Source: Colwellia sp. 1_MG-2023
Lineage (GTDB): Bacteria; Pseudomonadota; Gammaproteobacteria; Enterobacterales; Alteromonadaceae
Direction: 5' to 3'
DNA length: 64,000 nucleotides
Assembly: GCF_030546755.1 (NCBI RefSeq)
Contig: NZ_JAUOPE010000013.1
Location: 62,001 to 126,000 of the forward strand
Shown: piece by piece, positions 57,735 to 64,000 of the stretch
How the letters are laid out: each line of letters begins with the position of its first letter
Position numbering within the stretch: position 1 is the stretch's first letter
The notes under the pieces: generated by a model
The model's database searches: none
What the model was told of the DNA's origin: nothing
The model's input: only the letters and a program-made list of their open reading frames with translations
Translations under genes and position numbers: made by a program

Positions 57735-57811
57735 CACTATAGCTTTACTTTAGCCGTTGATTTGGGCATTATCTGCGCAGCTTTTTATTAACGCACAATT
57801 TAGAGGTTTAA

Positions 57812-58036
<225 letters not shown>

Positions 58037-58052
58037 TAGCAATAAATTTATT

Positions 58053-58081
58053 AAAAAAGCTCTATAATTAGAGCTTTTTTT
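58053..58081 (+). terminator. Intrinsic terminator after infA
   Basis: GCTCTA (58059-58064) and TAGAGC (58069-58074), extended by A and T runs, form a compact hairpin with a 4-nt loop. Confidence 0.87.
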
Positions 58082-58104
58082 ATGCCTAAAACTTTATTGT
58101 TTCC

Positions 58105-58140
58105 ATAAAAAAGCAAATAACATTATCAAGTTATTTGCTT
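58105..58140 (-). terminator. Intrinsic terminator after clpA
   Basis: AAGCAAATAAC (58111-58121) and its perfect complement (58130-58140) flank an 8-nt loop. On the minus strand it is followed by six T residues. Confidence 0.85.
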
Positions 58141-58175
58141 AAGTTTAATGATAGGGTTAAATAAGCTAGTTAAAC

Positions 58176-60431
58176 TTAATGTTCAACTAGTTCCTTTTTA
58201 GACTCATAACTTAATACGAGCTTATCTTTCTTAACGCCAATTTTGGCAATACCGCCATGTGTCAAACCACCAAAGAGTAATTCATTCGCTAATGGCTTTT
58301 TCAGATGCTCTTGGATCAAACGCGACATAGGTCTTGCGCCCATCGCTTTATCATAACCATGCGTTGCTAACCATTTTTTAGCATCTTTTGTTAACTCTAA
58401 AGAAACACCTTTTTCATCTAACTGGGCTTGTAGCTCAACAATAAATTTATCTACAACTTGATGAATCACTTCATCAGATAAATGATTGAACCAAACAATA
58501 TTATCTAAACGGTTTCTAAATTCTGGCGAAAACACTTTATTTATTTCATCCATGGCGTCAACACTATGATCTTGCTGTTTAAAACCGATTGACTGGCGCG
58601 TAGTTTCTTGCACACCAGCATTAGTCGTTAAGACTAAAGTAATGTTTCTAAAATCAGCTTTACGACCATTATTATCCGTTAATGTGCCATGATCCATCAC
58701 TTGCAATAATATGTTGTAGACGTCTTCATGAGCTTTTTCTATTTCATCTAATAACACCACTGCATGAGGGTGTTTCAAAACAGCATCAGTAAGTAAACCG
58801 CCCTGTTCATATCCCACATAACCAGGAGGAGCACCTATTAAGCGACTTACCGCATGTTTTTCCATATATTCAGACATATCATAACGCAGTAACTCAACAC
58901 CCAATATTTTTGCTAACTGTTGTGTGACTTCAGTTTTACCAACCCCTGTAGGGCCAGCAAATAAAAACGAACCAATTGGTTTTTCTTCACTACCCAAACC
59001 AGCACGAGATAATCTGATCACAGAGCTTAATTCATCAATAGCGTGATCTTGGCCAAAAACCACTAGTTTTAAATTTCTATCGAGGGTTTTTAAGCTGTCT
59101 TTTTCAGAAGAAGACACTGATTTTTCAGGAATACGCGCTATTTTCGCAACGATAGTTTCAATATCATTATCATTAATCACCTTTTTACGTTTTGATGCCG
59201 CAACAAGTTGCTGTTTAGCACCCGCTTCATCAATAACATCAATGGCTTTATCCGGTAAAAATCGCTCGTTTATATATTTAGCCGATAATTTAGCTGCAGC
59301 ATGTAACGCTTTGTTGGTGTAACGAATACCATGATGTGATTCGTATTTCTCTTTTAAGCCTTGTAAAATTTTTGTCGTATCCGCAACACTTGGCTCTACA
59401 ACATCAATTTTCTGAAAACGTCGCGCTAGAGCTCGATCTTTTTCAAAAATACTTTGATATTCTTGGTAAGTCGTCGAGCCAACGCATTTCAATTTGCCTG
59501 ATGATAATAATGGTTTAATCAAATTGGACGCATCCATCATGCCACCAGATGCAGCACCGGCACCGATAATAGTATGAATTTCATCAACAAAAAGAATCGC
59601 ATTTCCTTCTTTTTCTAATTCTTTTAACAATGCCTTAAAGCGTTTTTCAAAATCACCGCGATATTTAGTACCGGCTAATAATGCTCCCATATCTAATGAA
59701 TATATGGTGGCATCTTTTAAAAATTCAGGGACTTTTTCTGAAATAATAAGGTTTGCTAGGCCTTCAGCTATGGCAGTTTTACCCACCCCAGCTTCTCCTA
59801 CATATAATGGGTTGTTTTTACGACGACGACCAAGCACTTGTAAGGTTCGTTCAAGCTCGCTTTCACGTCCTATAAGCGGATCGATATTGCCGCTTCTTGC
59901 TTCATCATTTAAATTTGTCGCAAAATTTTCAATAGTTCTAGGCTCTTCATCAGTTTGCTGTGTTGTTTCTTCTGCCGATTGAGCATCATTTAATTCAACT
60001 TTAGCAATACCATGAGAGATATAGTTAACAATATCTAAACGGCTGATATCTGATTTTTTAAGAAAATAAGCCGCTTGAGACTCTTGTTCACTAAATATTG
60101 CAACAAGCACATTAGAGCCATTGACTTCACTTTTACCTGAAGATTGTACGTGAAAAACCGCTCGTTGAAGCACTCGTTGAAACCCAAGAGTGGGTTGCGT
60201 TTCACGTTCTTCTTCACCTGCAGGGATCACTGGGGTTGTTTCCCCAATAAAATCAAGCAACTCTTTACGTAATTTTTTCATATCAGCACCACACGCTTGT
60301 AATGCATCAATAGAAGAAGGATTATCGAGTAATGCCAATAACAGATGCTCAACCGTCATAAATTCATGACGTGACTCTTTTGCTTGGCGAAACGCCAGAT
60401 TAAGGGAAATTTCTAAATCTTTATTTAACAT
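58176..60431 (-). CDS. clpA: ATP-dependent Clp protease ATPase subunit ClpA
   Basis: This is the hexameric unfoldase that feeds substrates to ClpP. The 751-residue protein has the Clp-N repeat domain (1-145), AAA1 with Walker A GEAGVGKTAIAEGL, and AAA2 with Walker A GPTGVGKTEVTQQL. A ClpP-docking tripeptide IGF is seen in RQSIGFKQQDHS, where E. coli has IGL; both fit the family rule. It lies 29 nt after clpS. It receives N-degron substrates through ClpS. Confidence 0.97.
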   Translation of the reverse strand: MLNKDLEISLNLAFRQAKESRHEFMTVEHLLLALLDNPSSIDALQACGADMKKLRKELLDFIGETTPVIPAGEEERETQPTLGFQRVLQRAVFHVQSSGKSEVNGSNVLVAIFSEQESQAAYFLKKSDISRLDIVNYISHGIAKVELNDAQSAEETTQQTDEEPRTIENFATNLNDEARSGNIDPLIGRESELERTLQVLGRRRKNNPLYVGEAGVGKTAIAEGLANLIISEKVPEFLKDATIYSLDMGALLAGTKYRGDFEKRFKALLKELEKEGNAILFVDEIHTIIGAGAASGGMMDASNLIKPLLSSGKLKCVGSTTYQEYQSIFEKDRALARRFQKIDVVEPSVADTTKILQGLKEKYESHHGIRYTNKALHAAAKLSAKYINERFLPDKAIDVIDEAGAKQQLVAASKRKKVINDNDIETIVAKIARIPEKSVSSSEKDSLKTLDRNLKLVVFGQDHAIDELSSVIRLSRAGLGSEEKPIGSFLFAGPTGVGKTEVTQQLAKILGVELLRYDMSEYMEKHAVSRLIGAPPGYVGYEQGGLLTDAVLKHPHAVVLLDEIEKAHEDVYNILLQVMDHGTLTDNNGRKADFRNITLVLTTNAGVQETTRQSIGFKQQDHSVDAMDEINKVFSPEFRNRLDNIVWFNHLSDEVIHQVVDKFIVELQAQLDEKGVSLELTKDAKKWLATHGYDKAMGARPMSRLIQEHLKKPLANELLFGGLTHGGIAKIGVKKDKLVLSYESKKELVEH

Positions 60432-60460
60432 AGGCTACTCCACATTAAAACCTAGTAACA

Positions 60461-60781
60461 TTACGCTTTCTCCATCGTGCACTTTAATGGGTGCTGATTT
60501 TCTAAGGCATAATTGCACACTTGATTCACTTTCATCTCTGCAACTTCTGCAGTATATGTGCCACAACGGCCTTTACCTTTATAATGAATTTCTAGCATAA
60601 CATCCGTTGCTTTATCTTCATTCATATTAAAAAACTTTCGTAAAACATCTATGACAAAATCCATCGGGGTATAATCATCATTTAATAAAACAACATTATA
60701 CATTGGCGGTTTTTGATATTGCTTTTCAACTTCTTTTTCGAGGAGTTCTTGATCCTCGATTGATGGTTTCCAATTACTCAT
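60461..60781 (-). CDS. clpS: ATP-dependent Clp protease adaptor ClpS
   Basis: This N-recognin binds N-terminal Leu/Phe/Trp/Tyr and hands proteins to ClpAP. The 106-residue protein has the binding-pocket residues in [18 protein letters not shown] (Asn-Asp) and [16 protein letters not shown] (His). It is the first gene of clpS-clpA and divergent from cspD, as in E. coli. Confidence 0.96.
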   Translation of the reverse strand: MSNWKPSIEDQELLEKEVEKQYQKPPMYNVVLLNDDYTPMDFVIDVLRKFFNMNEDKATDVMLEIHYKGKGRCGTYTAEVAEMKVNQVCNYALENQHPLKCTMEKA

Positions 60782-60869
60782 ATTTCTATATTAGTCTGTC
60801 GTGGCAATTTTTGCTGCATCATTTTTGATAAAACAAGATAAAATTCTGTTAAAATATTGTGAATTTAAC

Positions 60870-60897
60870 TTGACTATTTAAATATATTATCTACGAT
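60870..60897 (+). promoter_or_regulatory. Probable cspD promoter
   Basis: TTGACT (60870-60875) and TACGAT (60892-60897) are 16 bp apart. They would give a 5' untranslated leader of about 90 nt before ATG 60994, with small hairpins around 60903-60925 and 60942-60957. AGAAGGA lies 9 nt before the start. Confidence 0.5.
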
Positions 60898-60993
60898 TTA
60901 AGCAGTGGCGATTTATTAGTCACTTTTTCTATGTGAATAATGCTTTTGGGGAAGCATACCTAATTACCGATGATTTTAGAAGGAAGTTGAAGT

Positions 60994-61218
60994 ATGGCTC
61001 ACGGTACAGTTAAGTGGTTTAATAACGCGAAAGGTTTTGGTTTTATTCGTCCTGAGGATGGTGGTGAAGATATTTTTGCACATTACTCAACTATCCAAAT
61101 GGATGGGTACCGCACATTAAAAGCGGGACAGGATGTAAATTACGAGTTAAACGCAGGTCCTAAAGGACATCATGCGGCAAGTATTACACCGAATGAAATA
61201 GAAGAATCAAACGAATAA
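60994..61218 (+). CDS. cspD: Cold-shock-like protein CspD
   Basis: This 74-residue single-stranded nucleic-acid-binding protein has RNP1 (KGFGFIRPE) and RNP2 (DIFAHYS) motifs. The sequence through STIQMDGYRTLKAGQ matches E. coli CspD, a stationary-phase inhibitor of replication, rather than CspA. Its divergent position from clpSA is conserved. Confidence 0.95.
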   Translation: MAHGTVKWFNNAKGFGFIRPEDGGEDIFAHYSTIQMDGYRTLKAGQDVNYELNAGPKGHHAASITPNEIEESNE

Positions 61219-61234
61219 GATTTTGATAGAGTAA

Positions 61235-61262
61235 AAAAAACACAGCCTTGGCTGTGTTTTTT
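61235..61262. terminator. Bidirectional terminator between cspD and icd
   Basis: AAAAAACACAGC (61235-61246) and its perfect complement GCTGTGTTTTTT (61251-61262) flank the tetraloop CTTG. It serves both convergent genes. Confidence 0.9.
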
Positions 61263-61279
61263 TATTTTCATCGTCCCAA

Positions 61280-62530
61280 TTACATATTTTCTATAATACA
61301 TTCACCAAATTGTGAGCAAGTGACTAAAGTTGCACCTTCCATTAGTCTTTCAAAATCATAAGTAACGGTTTTAGCATTAATTGCTCCAGTCATACCTTTT
61401 AAAAGAAGATCGGCTGCTTCAATCCACCCCATATGTCTTAACATCATTTCAGCAGATAATATTACTGAACTAGGATTTACTTTATTTAATCCAGCATACT
61501 TTGGAGCTGTGCCATGAGTCGCTTCAAATATCGCGATTTTTTCACCAATATTTGCCCCAGGAGCTATACCAATACCGCCCACTTGTGCAGAAAGAGCATC
61601 CGATAAATAATCACCATTTAAATTTAATGTTGCAATAACATCGTATTCTGCTGGACGAAGTAAGGTTTGTTGCAACATTGAATCGGCAATTACATCTTTA
61701 ATAATTATTTCTTTGCCGGTTTTAGGGTTTTCAATTTTATACCAAGGACCACCATTTAATAATTGAGCCGAAAATTCCTCTTTTGCTAATTCATAACCCC
61801 ATTCTTTAAAAGCGCCTTCGGTATATTTCATAATATTCCCTTTATGAACCAAAGTAACTGACGCGCGATCATGATCAATGGCATATTGAATCGCTTTTCT
61901 CACTAAACGTTGTGAGCCTTCTTTAGAGACAGGTTTTATACCAAGTCCACAACTTTCAGTAAAACGAATATTATTGACGCCCATTTCGCTTTGTAAAAAA
62001 GAAATTAACTTTTGTGCTTGTTCACTGCCTGCTTGATATTCAATACCTGAATATATGTCTTCTGAATTCTCTCTAAAAACGACCATATTTACTTCAGAAG
62101 GTTTTTTAACTGGGCTTGGAACCCCTGTAAACCACTGAACAGGGCGTTGACAAACATATAAATCTAACACTTGTCTTAGTGCGACATTCAAGGATCTCAT
62201 CCCTCCACCAACCGGTGTAGTTAATGGTCCTTTTATACCAACTTTAAATTGTTTGAATACTTCTAGTGTTTCATCCGGCAACCAAGTTTCACTATCATAA
62301 ACTTGTGTCGCTTTTTCTCCGGCATATACTTCCATCCAATGAATACAACGTTCACCACTGTAGGCTTTAGAAACTGCAGCATCGACTACTTGTAACATCG
62401 CAGGTGTCACATCGACACCTATTCCATCGCCCTCAATAAATGGAATAATAGGATTATTAGGAACACTTAAAAAACCATTTTCTATTGTGATCGCTTCACC
62501 TTTTTCAGGGATTTGAACATTAGTGTACAT
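61280..62530 (-). CDS. icd: NADP-dependent isocitrate dehydrogenase
   Basis: This TCA-cycle enzyme converts isocitrate to 2-oxoglutarate. The 416-residue length equals E. coli Icd. [20 protein letters not shown] contains the serine that AceK phosphorylates in E. coli. [20 protein letters not shown] and the Asp-rich metal region [20 protein letters not shown] are present. GAGGAA lies 7 nt before ATG 62530. Confidence 0.97.
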   Translation of the reverse strand: MYTNVQIPEKGEAITIENGFLSVPNNPIIPFIEGDGIGVDVTPAMLQVVDAAVSKAYSGERCIHWMEVYAGEKATQVYDSETWLPDETLEVFKQFKVGIKGPLTTPVGGGMRSLNVALRQVLDLYVCQRPVQWFTGVPSPVKKPSEVNMVVFRENSEDIYSGIEYQAGSEQAQKLISFLQSEMGVNNIRFTESCGLGIKPVSKEGSQRLVRKAIQYAIDHDRASVTLVHKGNIMKYTEGAFKEWGYELAKEEFSAQLLNGGPWYKIENPKTGKEIIIKDVIADSMLQQTLLRPAEYDVIATLNLNGDYLSDALSAQVGGIGIAPGANIGEKIAIFEATHGTAPKYAGLNKVNPSSVILSAEMMLRHMGWIEAADLLLKGMTGAINAKTVTYDFERLMEGATLVTCSQFGECIIENM

Positions 62531-62774
62531 AGGTATTTCCTCATAGCTGCTACAAAAGATTAACTTTAGGCTTAATATTTTATTTATTGCCTTACGTTTA
62601 ACCTAAATGATTATGAGTAATTACACTAATACATAAATTGTGATACCGAACATCACGGTGATGAATATTCAAACAAGTGTTTAATATTTTTGATGATGAT
62701 TTGACCTCATAAATAGAGCTAATTTTTTGAAAAATGAAATGTCAAAAATAAGAACGAATTAAAGCAGAAAGGTA

Positions 62775-62803
62775 AAAGTGACTTCAATTATTAAAGTCAC
62801 TTT
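62775..62803 (-). terminator. Hairpin downstream of the chemoreceptor gene
   Basis: AAAGTGACTT (62775-62784) and its complement (62794-62803) flank a 9-nt loop with a short T tract on the minus strand. It probably is the original terminator of the chemoreceptor gene, now separated from it by the half-element. Confidence 0.65.
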
Positions 62804-62815
62804 GAAAATAGATTA

Positions 62816-62918
62816 GGGTGTGTTGATCTTTCGAGGTTAAATTTTGTTCAAAATAAAAGTCATTTATTCAAGGCGTGAGTTAAGTAGTATGGTTGTTTCA
62901 TGTAAATAGCAAACAACG
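62816..62918. mobile_element. Truncated copy (one end) of the MITE-like repeat
   Basis: Starting after TA (62814-62815), GGGTGTGTTGATCTTTCG matches the terminal repeat of the element at 38612-38875 with one change. Similarity to the reverse complement of that element's right end continues for about 100 bp, with roughly ten differences, and then stops. No second terminal repeat is present, so it is a decayed or partial copy. The remaining gene-free sequence from 62531 to 62774 has no clear feature beyond the icd promoter region. Confidence 0.8.
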
Positions 62919-62937
62919 GCTAAAACTAATCAAAACT

Positions 62938-64000
62938 TTATTTTAAATCATTCACTGCAACACTAACCCCTTCCATGCCTTGATTGATTTCTAAAAAGAT
63001 CCCCTCAACGTTGGAAATAAGTTCACTTCCTTCTTCTGACTTTTGTTGGGTTTCTATAATGTTTTTAGATAATGCAGTTGAGAGCAAAGTATTATTTTTA
63101 ACAACCTCAGAGATTTCTGTTGTAGAAGTGCTTGTACGAGCAGCAAGTTGTCTTACCTCATCTGCGACGACTGCAAAGCCTCTACCTTGCTCACCGGCTC
63201 TTGCTGCCTCTATCGCCGCATTTAAAGCAAGTAAGTTTGTCTGATCGGCAATTGACGATATAGTATTCACAATATTATTTATTTTATCCGATTGTTCGTT
63301 GATCGCAGAAATATCTTTGGCAACAACTTCTACATTGCGAGTAATTTCATCCATGATTGCAACACTATTAGCCAACACCTCTTTACCTTGCTGTGAAACT
63401 TGCTCAGTTTCAGTCACAGTAGATTGAACAGCCTCTGTGGCATTATTTATTTTTGCTATTCTTTCAGTCACATCGGTTGCAAATTTCACTACCCGGATCA
63501 GCTTACCGTTTTCATCGAAAATAGGATTATAGCTAGCTTCTAACCAAAGAACATTACCTCGCGAATCACGACGTTCAAATAAGCCTTGCATATACTCACC
63601 GGTATTTAATTGCTGCCAAAATCGCTTATATTCATTACTTGCAGCATAATCAGGTGAACAAAACATGCTATGGTGATGCCCTTCAAGCTCAGATAAAGAA
63701 TAACCTGTAGCGTTGAGAAAATTATCATTTACTTGGATAATTGTCCCGTCAAGATCAAACGAAATGTTCGCTGTCGAACGATCGAGGGCTTCGATGATAC
63801 CTTTTTGAACATTTGCACGATTAACATAATCAGTTACATCACTTGCTAATTTAGCCACCGAAGTAATATTGCCATGTTCATCTGTTACCGCATTGTAACT
63901 TGCTTCGAGCCAAATAGGTGTGCCATCTTTTTTTAAACGAAGATACCTATCTGAAAATGATTTACCAGAAGCTAAATCTTGCCAGAACCGGCTATATTCA
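62938..64000 (-). CDS. PAS-domain methyl-accepting chemotaxis protein (5' end beyond window)
   Basis: The open frame runs off the right edge, so the start is not seen. Visible parts are the end of one PAS/PAC unit ([20 protein letters not shown]), a second PAS domain ([52 protein letters not shown]) and a chemoreceptor signalling domain. The signalling hairpin is [20 protein letters not shown] followed by [21 protein letters not shown]. No membrane helix is visible, so it may be a soluble Aer/BdlA-like redox or ligand sensor. Its stop codon lies about 20 bp from the half-element. Confidence 0.93.
   Translation of the reverse strand, partial: EYSRFWQDLASGKSFSDRYLRLKKDGTPIWLEASYNAVTDEHGNITSVAKLASDVTDYVNRANVQKGIIEALDRSTANISFDLDGTIIQVNDNFLNATGYSLSELEGHHHSMFCSPDYAASNEYKRFWQQLNTGEYMQGLFERRDSRGNVLWLEASYNPIFDENGKLIRVVKFATDVTERIAKINNATEAVQSTVTETEQVSQQGKEVLANSVAIMDEITRNVEVVAKDISAINEQSDKINNIVNTISSIADQTNLLALNAAIEAARAGEQGRGFAVVADEVRQLAARTSTSTTEISEVVKNNTLLSTALSKNIIETQQKSEEGSELISNVEGIFLEINQGMEGVSVAVNDLK

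Noticed and set aside
62938-63858. Chemoreceptor as a complete 306-residue gene starting at GTG 63858
   Set aside because: The same frame stays open to position 64000 and encodes the end of a preceding PAS/PAC domain, so the gene is cut by the window edge.

Overview
The window looks like chromosome of a marine, AT-rich gammaproteobacterium of the Alteromonadales, most like Colwellia or Thalassotalea (Colwelliaceae). This is inferred from base composition, from the conserved order lrp-ftsK-lolA-rarA-serS and trxB-aat-bpt-infA / clpA-clpS-cspD, and from a carbohydrate locus built around a TonB receptor, a TRAP transporter and glucuronate catabolism. I saw no rRNA, tRNA, CRISPR array, phage or complete insertion sequence.

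Region 1 (1-25.9 kb) is a carbohydrate-utilisation locus. It holds a TRAP transporter (tail of DctP, DctQ, DctM). It also holds a minus-strand series: uxaC, uxuA, an ECF sigma factor, a FecR-like anti-sigma factor, an STN-bearing TonB receptor, a GH92 alpha-mannosidase-like lipoprotein, a double-DUF1080 lipoprotein, a Tat-exported Gfo/Idh/MocA oxidoreductase and a GH78-like alpha-L-rhamnosidase. Divergent from these are uxuB and a secreted lectin-like protein. Next come a mutarotase, an AGE-family mannose isomerase/epimerase, a PfkB sugar kinase, an MFS sugar transporter and a divergent AraC regulator. Together they suggest uptake and breakdown of a glycan containing mannose and glucuronic acid, perhaps also rhamnose. 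The oxidoreductase plus DUF1080 pair points to an oxidative (3-keto) route of glycoside cleavage in the periplasm. It appears to be a separate two-gene transcript between two terminators. FadR/UxuR-like operator candidates (TGGTAAGKCCA) occur in the uxaC/uxuB divergent region, and a related site lies near the DUF1080 gene.

Region 2 (25.9-27.05 kb) is a gene-poor island around a solitary HicB-like antitoxin. Its promoter contains a striking series of GRGTTA hexamers paired at exactly 9 bp, one pair lying inside the -35/-10 spacer. A degenerate hexamer array follows the gene.

Region 3 (27-32.2 kb) is the biotin cluster bioBFCD, divergent from bioA, with a BirA-type operator and face-to-face promoters. 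Region 4 (32.2-46.9 kb) is housekeeping and mixed: asnS, a YdjA-like nitroreductase with DoxX, sppA, ansA, an orphan periplasmic binding protein, a DUF349/YeaC/zinc-ribbon operon, an Na+:alanine symporter, an M14 carboxypeptidase and a thioredoxin-like protein. A 264-bp TA-flanked inverted-repeat element (MITE-like) sits at 38.6-38.9 kb, and half of a second copy sits at 62.8 kb.

Region 5 (47-62.5 kb) is the conserved core: serS, crcB, rarA, lolA, ftsK, lrp, ald, trxB, aat, bpt, infA, clpA, clpS, cspD and icd. It gathers the whole bacterial N-degron pathway (Aat, Bpt, ClpS, ClpA) in about 4.5 kb. The window ends inside a PAS-domain chemoreceptor whose 5' end lies beyond the right edge.
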